Numbered from the stretch's first letter, positions 27,369 through 42,471 are shown. The stretch is 64,000 nucleotides of DNA from Anaeromyces robustus (GCA_002104895.1 MCFG01000089.1:123559-187558), one strand, 5' to 3'. The notes: generated by a model from the sequence alone, not told the origin. Made by a program: numbers and translations.

Positions 27369-27849
27369 TGAAGAAATAATTTAAAAGAAAAAATGACAAA
27401 ATTAATAATATTTTTTTTTTTTTCATTTTTCTATTTATTCATAAAATATCAATTTTTATTATTCTTATATATTTATTAATATTTTATTAATTCATTAATT
27501 AGAAAAATAACTTTAAATTCTAATTACATAAGTACTTATAATAATTATAATAATTATAAAAAAGAATTATTATTATTATAAATTCTTTTTTTTTTTTACT
27601 TTATGTTTTTTTTGATTTTTTTTTCTTTTTTTTTTTTTCATATTTATAAAAAATAAAATATAAAATTTGTAGTTATAATATAATTTATATATATATATAT
27701 ATAAAAATAAAAAATAAAAAATAAAAAATTAAAAAAAATAAAATAAAATAAAATAATATATATATATATATATATAATAAAATTTTAGAAAAATCATAAT
27801 AAAAATATTTGATATTAAAAATTAAAATTTTTGAAGTTATATTAAAAAT

Positions 27850-27889
<40 letters not shown>

Positions 27890-28203
27890 TAAGAAAATTA
27901 TAAAGCCTTTTGAATTTCATCCAAAATTTTAAAATTTAAAAATTTTATAAATCATTAATGATATAATATTTTATCTATTTCATTTTATTTGAACTATAAT
28001 TGAATAAATAAATATATATATTTTTATTTTATATTATAAAATAAAATAAAAAGAAATTCAATATAAATATATAATAAAAATTAATATTTTTTTGTTCAAT
28101 ATTATATATATATAAATTAATTTAAATTAATTTAACTTCATTTAAATAGATAATTAATAACTAATACTGATCGAATTATTTATAATAATAATAAAAAACA
28201 AAA
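27369..28203. other. Intergenic, no gene seen
   Basis: T-rich then A-rich tracts, TA dinucleotide runs near 27686-27705 and 27756-27775, and a poly(A) of about 35 at 27850-27886. It holds the terminator region of the tail-anchored gene and the promoter of the Aquarius gene. Confidence 0.5.
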
Positions 28204-31200
28204 ATGAGTTCTAACGATAATTCAATAAAACAAAAACAGGATATTGGATTTTTTAATTCAGAAACAATATCAGATAATGAAATGGAAATTGATGAAAAAG
28301 AAGTTCCAATTAATGAAAATGAAATAAAAGAAGAACAAAGTAAAACAAATGTAAAACAAATTCAAAAAAATAAAATACCAAAATTTGTTAATACATCAGC
28401 TCCTACATTAAGTGAAATTGAATCTGATGTTTTAACAAAATTAGCAAATCAACATTGGAATATTGTTAAAAATCAAGTTGATTTTGATCCAAACGTTGTA
28501 AATGAAATATGGAATGTTTTAAAAAATTCTAATTTTTCTTTAAAAAAAGTTATGCTTTTAGAATTTAGTCAATACTTGGAAAAGGTATTTATATTAATTT
28601 TTTTTTATAAAAGTATAATAAATGATTAATTTAAAATTTATATATTAAAAAAACTTTTTTTAGTATTTATTACCATTTTATACAAACGATGTAGATGAAC
28701 TTTACATTCTATCAATAGTAATAATTATTAATGAAAAATTTAGACAAAAATTAGCTGATGTATGGGATATATTTAAAAATGAAGAAGAAAAATTTCAATC
28801 TATATTTAAAAGAATATTAAAATTACTTATAAGTCCATTAGATTTAGATAATGAAGATTCATTAATTAATTTAAGAATGAGAAGAAATTTATTAATATTT
28901 TTAATTAATTGTTTCCAAAGTCTTGAAAATCCAGTAGTTCGTGTTGAATGTATGAAAATTGTTAGTTTACCAATTTGGAAAAATTTAACTCCTTCAGTGA
29001 GAAATGAAAAATTTAATACATACCCTCAATTTAAAAAATTATGGGATCGTATTGAAAAAAAGTATAAAAAAAGTAGTATGTATAATTAAAAGTTTTTATA
29101 TTTCATTTATATTAAAAATTTTGTTTTTACTTTTTTTATTATTTTATTTATTATTATATTCTTTTTTATTTTTTATCAGGATATTTTACTAATTTCATTT
29201 TATAATGCAAATTATAAAATATTTTTTTATCTTTTTATAATTGTAATTAATTAAAATACAGATGCAGAGGCTAAGGAAACAATTGATTTCCAAAGAGATT
29301 TCTTTATTAATTTATTTAAAATATTTATAACTATATTAAATTCAATTCCATTACAAGGTGAAGCACCACCTTATTCAATATCATTTTGTGAAAGATTTTT
29401 AGAATTATTAATTGACTTGGAAACTCAATTACCAACAAGAAGATTCTTTAATATATTATTAAATGATTTACATATAATTCCATTATGTTATGATAGTGAC
29501 TTAGCTAAGCGTGGGTCATTAGCACAACAAAAAATATCAGTTATGACAGAAGATACAGAAAATATAATACTATTTATTCAATTATTAGATATATTGAAAT
29601 TTTATTCTCAATTCGAAATTAATGATTTTACAGGATATTCATTAAGTGATGGAGATATGACAAAAATGCATTATTCAAATATAAAAAAATTACAATTAAT
29701 TGCATTTTCAAAATTTAGTGATGAATTAAAAGAATTAGCTTTATCAAATGTTGGAAAAATTGAAAATCGTAATATTTTGAAAAAATATATTGATGATTTA
29801 GATGAAGAAACATTACATGAACTTTGTGAAGAAATAGGAATAAGAGTTAATTCATTTATTGATGAAGAAAAATCTTTACCTATTGAATTATTAAAAGAAG
29901 TATTCTTATCAAAATATGAGAAAAGACCAAGTCAAATTGAAAGAATTAATGAAATGCCATTATATCCAGATGAAAATACTATTTTTGATGAATCTGTTGT
30001 ACCACCTACTCAAAATTATTCAAATATTCATTGTCTTGCTATACCAAAATTAAATTTACAATTTTTAACACTTCATGATTATTTATTAAGAAATTTTAAT
30101 CTTTTTAGATTAGAAAGTGCTTTTGAAATTAGACAAGATATTGAAGATGTTATTAAAAGATTAGGGGCATCTTATGATGCTGATCAACAAAGAACAATTT
30201 TTTCTGGATGGTCTAGAATGGCAGTAGAAATTGTATCTTTCAATATTATTGAAATAGGACCACCAAAATTAGGTGAAAATAAGCCAAGTTATATTAAAGC
30301 TGATGTTGAAATTGATACAAAAAGATTTACAGATTCTATAAGAAAAGAATGGGATTCCCTTAGACCTCATGATATTTTATTTTTATTAGATGTTCATGCT
30401 AAAGAACAATTACCAGGATGGGTAGAATATCAAAAGAAACAAGAAAAAAATACTAATGAAACTAATGGACAAAAAATTAAAAATGATTATGGTTTAGGAT
30501 TTGTTAGAGGATGTGAAATTATGGCACTTCTTGGAGAAGATGGAAATCCAATTGATGAATCTCAACCTTATACTACACCAATTAAAAGTATTGGTGAACC
30601 TAAAACAGTTCGTACAATAAGAGTATTATTAGATCCAAATCAATATAAAATGGATATGGATAATTTAAATTCAAAACAAATTAATGATGATGTTTATAGT
30701 AGTTTTACTATTTTAATGAGAAGAAAACCAAAAGAAAATAATTTTAAAGCAGTTCTTGAAACCATTAGAGATTTAATGCAAAGTGAATTGGTTGTACCAA
30801 ATTGGTTACATGAAATTTTCCTTGGTTATGGTAATCCAAATGGAGCAGAATATACAAAAATTTCTAATCCTATACGTACTATTGATTTTAATGATACTTT
30901 CCTTGATTGGGAGCATTTAACTGAAAGTTTCCCTAATAAAAAGATAATGACTTTTTCTAAAGATGATCAAACATTACAAGATAATAAACCTATTACACCA
31001 CCTTACGTCATTACTTATCCAAAATCATCCTTTGAAGAAAACGCAGATTTTAAAATTTCAAAACAATTAAAAAATAAAAGAAAATTACCTATAGAATTTA
31101 TTGAATCTGAAATAGAACAAGAAGATGATACTATTATTGTAGAAACTTATAAAGAAGAAAATAAGGGACCATATCTTGAAGATAAAAAGAAAATAAATTC

Positions 31201-33402
31201 TATAAAATTTACACCTACACAAGTAGAAGCTATTCATTCAGGTACTTCACCAGGATTAACAATGATTGTTGGTCCACCTGGTACGGGTAAAACTGATGTT
31301 GCCGTACAAATTATTTCAAATATTTATCATAATTATCCAGAACAACATACATTATTAGTAACCCATAGTAATCAAGCATTAAATCAATTATTTGAAAAAA
31401 TTGTAGAATTAGATATTAATCCATGTCATTTATTACGTCTTGGTCATGGTGAAGAAGAATTAAATATTGAAGGAGCAGGATCTTGGGGTAAATATGGTCG
31501 TGTTAATTCATATCTTGAAAAACGTTTAGAACTTTTAGCTAAAGTAGATAAATTAGCAAAAAGTTTAAATATACCAGGTGAACATGGTTATACATGTGAA
31601 ACAGCAAGTTATTTCTATCAATATCATATTGTAAATATATGGGAAACTTATCATCATCCATTAATTCAAATAGCAAAACAAAATAATAATACCAATTCTA
31701 ATACCAATACCAATAATAATAATAATAATACCAAAAATACCAAAAATACTAAAAATAATAATAAAAAGAGTAAAAAGAAAACTAATAAAACTGATAATAA
31801 TAATAATGATGATGATGATAATAATAATGAAAATAGTATAGGAAAACGTGAAGATGTAGTTGAAGATTTCCCATTTAAAAAATTCTTTGAAGATGCACCA
31901 CAACCATTATTCCCAGAAAATATAACATTTGAAGAAGCATTAGAAATAGCAGAAGGATGTTTTTATCATATTCGTAAAATATTTGAACAATTAGATGAAA
32001 TTAGAGCCTTTGAACTTCTTCGTACAAATTCTGATCGTGCTAATTATTTATTAGTAAAAGAAGCAAAAATTGTAACCATGACATGTACACATGCTGCATT
32101 AAAAAGAAGAGAATTAGTAGCTTTAGGATTTAAATATGATAATGTTATTATGGAAGAATCTGCCCAAATTTTAGAAGTTGAAACATTTATTCCATTATTA
32201 TTACAATCCTCAGATGATGAAGGCGAAAGTCGTTTAAAAAGAGTTATTTTAATTGGAGATCATAATCAATTACCACCTGTTGTGAAAAATATGGCCTTCC
32301 AAAAATATGGCAATATGGAACAAAGTTTATTTACACGTTTTATACGTTTAGGAGTACCATATATTGAATTAGATCAACAAGCTCGTGCAAGATCAAGTAT
32401 AGCAGAATTATATCGTTGGAAATATCGTCAATTAGGAGATTTAGATGCAATATTAAATCAACCAGAATTTCTTTTTGCTAATCCAGGATTTGCTTATGAT
32501 TATCAATTTATAGATGTTAAAGAAGGTCAAGAAAGTGAACCTATTCCATATTTCTATCAAAATGTTAATGAAGCAGAAATGGTGGTAGCTACCTTCCAAT
32601 ATATGAGAATATTAGGTTATCCAGCCAATAAAATTACTATACTTACAACTTATAATGGTCAAAAACAATTAATTCGAGATGTTTTAAGAAGAAGATGTTC
32701 ATGGAATCCAATATTTGGTAAACCTTATAAAGTTACTACTGTAGATAAATATCAAGGTCAACAAAATGATTTTATTTTACTTTCCCTTGTAAGAACCAAA
32801 AATGTAGGTCATTTACGTGATCCAAGACGTTTAATTGTGGCTATGTCACGTGCTCGTTTAGGACTTTATGTTTATGGTAATTTAAAACTATTTTCAAATT
32901 GTTATGAATTAAAACCTACTTTTGAATTATTTTTAAATAGACCTACATCACTTATTGTTCATGCTAATGAAACCTATAAAATGTTAAAAACTGCTATAGC
33001 TCAACTTAATAATAATAATAATAATAATACATCTGATCCAATGGATGTTGATTCAACAACAACAACAACAACAAAGAAATCAACATCAACAAATTCAACA
33101 TTCCGTAAAGTGGATTGTTATGATATGACTAAGAAAAGAAATCAAGTAATGAAAAATAAAACATTTGTTATTGAAAATTTAGAACATATGGGACAATACG
33201 TTTATCAGGTAATATATATTTAAAATATGAATTTTATTATTATTTTATTTTTATTTTTGTTTTTATTTTTATTTTTTTTTTTAATTATTATTAATATTAA
33301 AATGTTTTTTTTTTTATTATTATTATTTTATATTTATTATTAAATATTTAATCTATAATTTATAATATAATATATTTATTTTTAACCATAATAATAATAA
33401 TC

Positions 33403-33433
<31 letters not shown>

Positions 33434-33660
33434 AGTTAACACAAGATGTATTAGAATATATGAAAAAAGAAAAATTAAAGGAAGAAACTGAAAAGAAAAA
33501 AGCTGAAGAAGCAGCTGCAGCTGCATTAAAAGAATCTGAAAATAAAGAAAGTGAAATGGAAGAAGATAAAGATGAAAAAGAAAAAACCGATGAAACTAAA
33601 ACATCAGGACAACCTGAAGAGGAAAATGAAGAAGAAGAAGAAGATAGTGATGATGAATAA
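28204..33660 (+). CDS. AQR: Intron-binding spliceosomal helicase Aquarius
   Basis: Exons 28204-28584, 28664-29075, 29262-33208 and 33436-33660 splice in phase to 1654 residues (animal AQR is about 1500). After an acidic leader, residues ~65-600 match the ARM-repeat scaffold of Aquarius. An SF1 helicase of the Upf1 type follows. Walker A is GPPGTGKT at 935-942. Motif II reads VIMEESAQ, motif III ILIGDHNQLPPV, motif V TVDKYQGQQNDF and motif VI VAMSRARLGLYV. Aquarius binds the intron upstream of the branch point within the activated spliceosome as part of the intron-binding complex. The high intron load of neighbouring genes fits a functional copy. An Asn/Thr/Lys-rich insert of about 60 residues lies between the helicase motifs near 31680-31840. 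The C-terminus is a Lys/Glu/Ala-rich acidic tail encoded by the last exon. Confidence 0.97.
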
Positions 33661-35679
33661 ATAAATAACAAAATAAAAATATTATAATGAAAAAAAAAAA
33701 AATTCATTAAAAAAAAATAATATATATATATATATATATAGCTATTAAATTATTTATATAAAAATTTCATATTAACAGAAGAATAATAAATTTTTTTTTT
33801 CCATTTTTTATTTTATATGATTATTATTTCTTTATAATTTTTTAATATATTCATAAAAAAAATATATATATTTTTTTTTCTATTTTATTTTTTATATATC
33901 AATAATTAATAATTTCAACTTTTTACTTTTATATTTATTGCAAATATCTTCTTTTTTTTTTTTTTTTTTTAATTTAAAAATATTTCAAAATATCAAAAAA
34001 ATATAATAAATATAAAAAAAAAAATAATAATAATAATTATATATATATTTTTTATTTAATATATAATTTTTACTTGAACAAATCTTTAAATTCTTGTTTT
34101 TTTTGTAGTAATAATTAATAATAATATATATTTATTTATATAAATTTTATATTATAAATATTTAAGATTTTGTTTAATTTTAGAATCAATCATATATTAT
34201 AAATTTAAAAAATTAACCAATCAAAATTAATAATTTATAATAAAAGAACTTTATATATTTATGAATTTTTTTTTTTTATTTAAATAATTACAAAAATAGT
34301 TTTTTTTTTTAAAAGATAGTAAGATATATTATAACTGGAAAAGTGGTTAATAAATAGTATAAAAGTGGTTAATAAATAGTGTAATAATTATTATTAAGAT
34401 AATAACTATTAACATTATAGTTTAATGTTAAAAGTATAAATTTTAATAATATAAGAATGGTGTAATAATAATAATAATATTCATAAATTTAATTTCGCAT
34501 TCACTTAAGCTTCTATTCTCTTTTATATGAATAGTAAACTCATTCAAATGCGATAAATTAATAAAGATTTAAATATATATTTTTTTTGTTGATTAATAAA
34601 TCGCGATATTGCTTATATTTTTATTGAAGTAAATTTTATTATTAGTTTTACTTTGATGAAAAGTGATATCTAACATATAATAAAATATTCAATAGTTTTA
34701 TTAACTACATTTAAGAATAAGAAGTAAAAAAAAAAAAAATGTTATTAGTATTGAATTTAAATGTAATTATGTTATAATAAAAATGATATTTAATTTAAGA
34801 AAATAAAAAACTTGGATTAAGTTTTTTATTAAGATTGTCCAAAAAATTGTTTATTCTTTTTAAATTTTTATTAATTTTGTCCTTTAATTATCAATAAAAT
34901 CTATCTTATAACCGTCTATATATGATATATAAATATATATTTATATATTATATCCACACATGAATAAAAAAATTTTTATTATTTTTTTTTTTTATTAATT
35001 TTGTCCTTTAATTATCAATCTTTATAATAACAGTCGTTGTATATTAAGTGTATAAATTTATATTCATATATTCATACATGAATAAAAATGCTTTATATAT
35101 CAGAATAAATATATTCCTGACTATGAATATATATATAATATTGAAATTTTTATTATTATTAAATCTTATGTGCATAAAATTATATCTTTTTTAAACTACA
35201 AAAAAAAAAAATTTAATAATATTTTGTTTTTTTATTTTTAAAATACAAAAAGGAATTTGTAATAATAATAAATATGAATGATAAATTCTTTAACACTCAA
35301 TAAATCTATATTAAAAAAAATTACTAAAGTTTTTTTTTTTTTTTTTTTTTTAATTATTATATTTATTTCTCTATATATATTTTTATACTTTATTTCATTT
35401 CATGAATATAGGATATTCCTATTATTAATGAAATTAAATTAATAAAACTAATTGATTAAATATTTTATTATTAATAATTATTTGAAATCTATTATATTAT
35501 TTTATTTTTCATTATAAAATATGAGTAAAATAATTTATTAAGATGGAAGTATTTTTTTTTTTTTTTATTATTTTTTTTTTATTTTTTTTTATTTTTTTAT
35601 TATTATTATTATTATTTTATTATTACTACAAAAATATAGATAAATAAAATTATTTAAACAATAATGTAGAAAAAAAAAA
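33661..35679. other. Intergenic between convergent genes
   Basis: No gene is seen. Small structures are a 20-bp direct repeat (AAAAGTGGTTAATAAATAGT-like, 34338-34382) and a hairpin-like segment with CGCATT at 34496-34501 facing AATGCG at 34547-34552. There is also an imperfect ~125-bp tandem duplication whose conserved core (TATTAATTTTGTCCTTTAAT) occurs near 34868 and 34993. Confidence 0.5.
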
Positions 35680-38172
35680 TTAACATGAATAATTAATAGA
35701 ACACCAGTTATCATTTTCAATACCCCATCTGCTGCCATCAGTATCTGTGTGATAAACATTACAGTGACTACAACATGGATATTTATTATTATATGTATTA
35801 CATTTAGAACTACAAACACTATCAATTATACCACACCATTGATTATTTTCAACACCCCAATGGCCATCTTGATCAGTATAATAAATATCACAAGAACTCT
35901 TACAACAAGTATAACCTAAAGTCTCAGACCAGCAAGCACTACTAGCGTTATTATTATTACTGTAATTGTCACTGTAATTATTATTATTATTATTATTATT
36001 AGTGTTATTGTTTGTGTTATTGTTAGTGTTATTATTGTTATTGGTACTGTTATCATCATCATCTTTAGTATTATTACAGCTACCATTACAATAATCAAAA
36101 CTCTTTGGAGTATAACTTAAAGCTGAACTACTTATATCACTTTCATTTAAACCATAATTCTTTAATGCAACTTCAAACTTTGTTTTAATCCATGATTTAA
36201 GACCTTCAGTATTTTCAACACTTCCTTCAATATTACTTTCGAAATTACTATAAGATTGATTTGATTTAGAACCTCTATTATTAATTCTACCTGGAAGAGC
36301 ACCATTATTACCAGCTGTAGTATCTTCTTTGACATATGGTGCAAGGAATTCTTTAAGTTGATTAATATGATCATTTAAAATAGTTGGATTAAAAGCTGAA
36401 ACTAATACATCATTAACAATACGTTTAAATCTATCTGGATTATCATAAACTAAAATTTGAAGAATTGGTCTACCTAATTCCCATTCTTCAAAGGAATAAT
36501 TAATTACACTATTACCACCCATATTGAAGCCGCCGCCCATATTGAAACCACCTCCCATATTGAAACCTCCAAAGCCTCCCCAGCCTTGGTTACCATTTTG
36601 GTTTCCATTTTGGTCTCCACCTTGGTTCCATTGTTGATTTCCACCTTGATTCCATTGTTGGTTTCCTTGATTATTTTGATTATTTTGATTGTTTTGGTTA
36701 TTTTGATTATTTTGGTTAGCAACTGGTTTTCTATTATTCCAATACATTGGGAATTGTAAACCACAACCAAAAGTATTATCATAATCATATTCAATAATTA
36801 ACCATTTTTTATCACTTTCTCTTTGATAGAAATAGAAATTATGACCTAAAACTAAGAAATGATCGAATGAACCAATTAACCATTCCATAGCCATAAATTT
36901 TAAGAAAACGTCAACATCCATAATTTTTTCAAGATCACTAGTAGTTTTAGCACTATTAACTTGACTAATAAATTGAGAAAAGGCAGACATATCTGGATAA
37001 TCATCATTAGCATTAAGACATAAAGATTCTGATCCAGTAACCATTGTCATACCATCATATTTACATTGAATTAAAGTAGTAACTTCTTCAGCAAAAGGTT
37101 TAAATGTTTGTTTAACCCAAGATGGTTTAATAGTATCCATTAATGTGTATCTATTGAAATAACAAAATAAAATTATTATATTTATACATATAAAATATTA
37201 AATATTAATATTAATTTTTCCATTTAATTTTTAATATTCATTATATAATTCTTGTTTATTTTCATTTAAATTATTTTTTTCTCTTAAACTTACAATCCCC
37301 AATATTCATTATTCATGTAAAGTCTTGCATAAGCAGCTTGAATAGATGGTAAACCAATTCTATTAGCAATATCACATGAAAGTTTTGAACGCATATGAGT
37401 GAAATCCTTTGGATCTGGTCTTAATCTAATTTGTTTACGACCTAAAAATTTTTTAGGTAATTTAATATTAAAACCAACTTTATCATTTGAACGAGCATAC
37501 ATTCCTCCTGTTTTAAAACTAACATTTTCAAATACTTTTTCTTCTCTTTTTTTTTTTTTTTTTTATTTATTCAAATATAAATATATTTATATATGTATAA
37601 TAATAATTAATAATATTGAATAATTAATAATTAATAATTAATAATCAATAATAATAATTTTTTCTTTGACTAAAATATTGTTTTAATTGATGATTCTTTT
37701 AAATATACTAAATTTAATATAATTAATATATATATACCCATCAATTGTTGCAGATAAAGTTGCTTCTTTATATTCGAAATCGTCAATATTTTTAGCATTT
37801 CCATTAGAAACTTGTGATTCATTAATTTGTGCCATTGAAATCAAACGTTCAACCTCTGATGCAGGCATAGTAACATGAATATCAATCATTTTAAAATCAG
37901 CTTTTGAAAAACTTCTATCTAAACCGCTTAAGTAAGCACCAAAAACGGTAGATACTATTTTATAAAAGAAAAATAAAATTATATTATAAAAAATAATATA
38001 AAATATTAAGAATATATTTTTATATTAAAAAAATATATTTTACATAACAATATTTATAAATTAAAAATTTTTTCACTATAATAATGATAATAACAATTCA
38101 TTATTATATTTAATATTAATTTCAATACATACCTATTAATGATAAAAAGAATAAAACTTTCATTTTGTTCAT
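35680..38172 (-). CDS. Secreted CotH-type kinase with two C-terminal fungal dockerins
   Basis: Minus-strand exons 38172-38133, 37954-37738, 37545-37294 and 37150-35680 join in phase to 659 residues. A signal peptide covers about residues 1-21 ([17 protein letters not shown]). The CotH domain follows: [41 protein letters not shown], and the acidic metal-binding segment [15 protein letters not shown]. An Asn/Gln/Gly-rich insert with repeats of FNMGGG lies in the middle. After an Asn/Thr linker, two CBM10-type dockerins (about 575-611 and 616-659) each carry paired Cys and W-G-x-E-N-x-x-W-C. Such modules attach proteins to the fungal cellulosome. CotH from Bacillus is a protein kinase of spore coat. 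CotH-dockerin fusions are known in gut fungi but their substrate is not. A second in-frame Met lies three codons after the first. Confidence 0.93.
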
Positions 38173-40942
38173 TTATTGAATAAAATTTTATAAATTAATC
38201 GTTATTTTGAATATACAATGAATAAAGAAATTATTTTTTCGTATCTGTTATTATTATTTCCTTTCTCTTTCTTATCTTTTATTTTTTATTTGAAATGATA
38301 ATAATATATATTTATATATACAAAATGATATATTGTATTGTTTTTTTTTTCTCTCTTTTTAGTATCAACGTTTTTTATCAAAAAAAACTTGATATTATTA
38401 CTTTATATTTTTCAATATTTTATACTCTATTATACAAATTTTGAATAAAAAGGAAAATATTAATATATATAACAAATATATTTTACAATATATTTTTAAT
38501 AAAATAATAAAAAGAATATACAAAAAATTCTTTTTATCAAAATAAAATATTTTGATGAAAAAAAAAAATTAGAGAAAAATAAAAAAAAATGAAAGAAAAT
38601 TTTTATCTTTTATATTATCCCATATTATCCCAAATTCAAAAATTCTTAAATATAATCATAATATAATAATCTTAATTTTTATATATATTTAAATTTATTA
38701 ATTTATTAATTCATTAATTGATTAATTTATTTATTAATATATTTAATACAAAAAATTATTTATGAAACATTTTTTACAATTTTAACCTGTCAATTATTTT
38801 AATATATTTGTAATATATTTATAATATATTATAATAATTAATTGAAAAAAAGTTTATTTTTTAATCTAAAAATTACCGTTTTTTGTATTTTGAGTTAAAT
38901 AATTAATATTTTATTTAGTTAAAAATAAAAATATAATTAAAAAGAAAATATATATAAAAAAAAGGAAAGAAAAAAAGAAAAAAAAAAGTTTCAATACATC
39001 ATTAAATTTAATATTTTCCTCATAATTTATGATATAATATTTTTATATAAATTTATTATGAATTGAACTTATGAAATGAACTTATGAAATGAAATGAACT
39101 AGTCAAATTAAAAAAGGTAAAAGTAATTGATAATAATAATTGATAATAATTGATAATAATAATAATAATAATAAATATTATAAATAGTCTTATATAGATT
39201 ATAAAATTATATATGATGAGTCTATATAAAAAAAAATGTAAAATGTAAAATGTCAATATTTATATTTATATTTAAATTTATATGTTAGTATTAGTATTAA
39301 TATTAATATTAATATTATATCTATAATTCATTATAAAATTATAATATATATTTATATATTATTTAATTTAAATTGAATGAATTAATGTTTTATAATAATA
39401 ACTATTTATCATCATTATCACCATTAAAATATTGGATGCTAACCATTTTAATTTATTTATTATTATTAAACTTTGAACTTTTGAATATCATAATAATAAT
39501 AATAAGTAATAATAATAAGTAATAATAATAATAGATTTAAAAAAAAAAGCGTATATTTGATAATAAAAAAAAGAATGAATTAGTTTGAGTTTTATTTCAT
39601 AAGTAATAAACTAATAAAACTTAATATTTATTATTATTATAATAATAAAAAAATTTAAATATTTTAAGAGTATTAAAATACTACAATTATTATTATTATT
39701 ATATAATAATAATAAATAATAATGTTATTATTATAATAAGAAATATATATATTTCTTTTTAATTCTTATTTATTATTATATTTAATCAGAATAATTAAAA
39801 GTTATATATTTATATCAAAAAGATAAATGTTCACATAGAATACTTAGGAAAATTAAACTAGATTTTCATATATAAAATTTTCCTAGTTATTATTATCATT
39901 ATTTATTATTATTATTTATTATTTATTATTTTAAATACATAATAAATATGTAATAATGTATTAATGAAATAAATATTTTAAAGGTATGTCAATTATTTTT
40001 TTAAATAATTTTTAAATATTTTTAAATATTTAAAAGTATATAAATTAGTTACAAAAGATAAATCAAATAAATAATAAATAATTAAATAATATATAATATA
40101 TAAAATAATATATAAAATAATATATAAAATAATATATAAAATATTAATATATATAAATAAAGTAAAAAAAAAAAAAAAAGAAAAGAAAAAAAGCTGTCAA
40201 TTTATTAAAGATAATTAATTATTAAATTAAAAATTAGCATCATTTTTATTTGTGTAATTTTTATATTATAGTATCAAGTTATAAAACTTTTTAATTATTA
40301 TTCTTTCATGATGAACATGATTTTTTTATTTAAAAATGGAAATTTTTATATTAAATAAACTTTTGTTTTTATTTAAAATTTTGCTTTTTAATTTATTTTT
40401 AATTTATTTTGATATTCTTTTATTTAAAAACCCATTAAAGTTTTTTTCTTTTTATATTCATATTAAATACTAAAAAAGTAAATCCTATAATTTTTTATTT
40501 TTTAAAGATTTTTAAATCATTTTTATATAAATTAAACTTTGAAGAAAAAAAAAATAAAATTCATTAAATAAATATTATTTTTTTTATAATAAATAAATAA
40601 TAAATTGGATTATATTAAATATTTAAACCCATTTTATATTTGAATATAAATAAAAAACCAAGAATATTTTATGAAATAAATTTGTCACACACTTTGATGT
40701 ACATAAATTAATTTCTTGAATAGTAAAAGTTTGAAGTTAATTATCATGCCTTTTTTTTGTTTTATTAATATTCATTAATATTAATATAACTTTTATTATT
40801 GTTAAATATTATCAATTAATTATTATTAGATTTATTATTGTTTTGGTTTTTCATTTTGGTTTTATCTTGTATTACACTATTCATTTATATGTAAATAAAA
40901 ATGTTAAGATTAATTATTAATAATATATGAACATATCATGGC

Positions 40943-41131
<189 letters not shown>

Positions 41132-42187
41132 TCATATATTTATATATTTTGGGTAAAATATTTCATCAATTATAAAAAAAATATTAAGATTTTCTAAATA
41201 ATAGATGAATTTTTATATAAAAACCTTTTAAGTTACATTAAAAATGAAATTTTAAAAGAAAAAAAATTATTTATTAAATATATTATGTCATATGCATATA
41301 ATGGCTATATATACTTAATTTTGACCTATGAATTTTTATATATCAATAAAAACAATATTTATATAATTATTTATTTTAATCTTTATTATTTTATTTATTT
41401 TACTTCCCTAAACGTAAATCTTCATTAAGTAAATGTCATATTAAATCTGGAAAAAAATTACTTTAATTATTTAGAAATAAATCTATTAAAAATTAAATAT
41501 ATTCAGTAAAAACAAATAAATGTTTTTTAAAAATTATATTACATATTTTTCTTAAAAGTTTAAATTTTTAAAAATATATATTTAAATAAAATAAAATTAT
41601 ATTACATAAATATTATTTAAATAATGTCATTTAATAAATATTTTATTAATTTTTTTTATAATACATTAATAAAATATTTAAAAAAATTTTTTTTTATTGA
41701 AATAAAATGATTATAGCTATTCATTATAGTTTTATAATATAATATGAAACTATCACTAATCTTAATTATATTTCAGCACGAAAATTGTATGAGTAGAATT
41801 TCTATTTATTATTTATAAATTTTATTGTTTGTATTTAAACAAAAAATTCTATCTTTTATCATAATTTTCTTTTATATATATTTATTTATTTATATATATA
41901 TATATTTTTAAAATTTAATTAATAATGGTGTATTATTTTAATTAATTTATTGAAATGAGGAAAAAATGGAACAAAGAAATCGAAAATAGATAAAGAAAGC
42001 AATTAGTCCTTGAAAAAACTAACGATTATGGCTAAAAGTACTGTACAATTCTTTGCTGCTAGGCTAAATATTATATCTTGTGTGAATTGTTTAAAAAAAA
42101 AAAAAAAAGTGTAGAAAATAAACTGAAACATTATTACCAAAAAAAAAATTATATGTTTTAGTATTCTTTTTATTTTTAATATATAAT

Positions 42188-42189
42188 AT

Positions 42190-42252
<63 letters not shown>

Positions 42253-42256
42253 TTTG
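42188..42256. repeat. (TTTA)n microsatellite
   Basis: About 17 TTTA tetramers downstream of the fucosyltransferase gene. Confidence 0.9.
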
Positions 42257-42326
42257 ATTATGGGTATTTTTTATTTGAATTATTTATTTGTTTGTTCATT
42301 TCATTTGTATTATCATATGATAGTAA

Positions 42327-42329
<3 letters not shown>

Positions 42330-42368
<39 letters not shown>
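42330..42368. repeat. Poly(A) tract of 39
   Basis: Thirty-nine consecutive A residues, the longest clean homopolymer in this intergenic stretch. Confidence 0.85.
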
Positions 42369-42371
<3 letters not shown>

Positions 42372-42425
42372 ATACATATTATAAATTTTAATTTTTTTTT
42401 TATTTTAATAAAAAGATCTTGTTTA

Positions 42426-42471
<46 letters not shown>

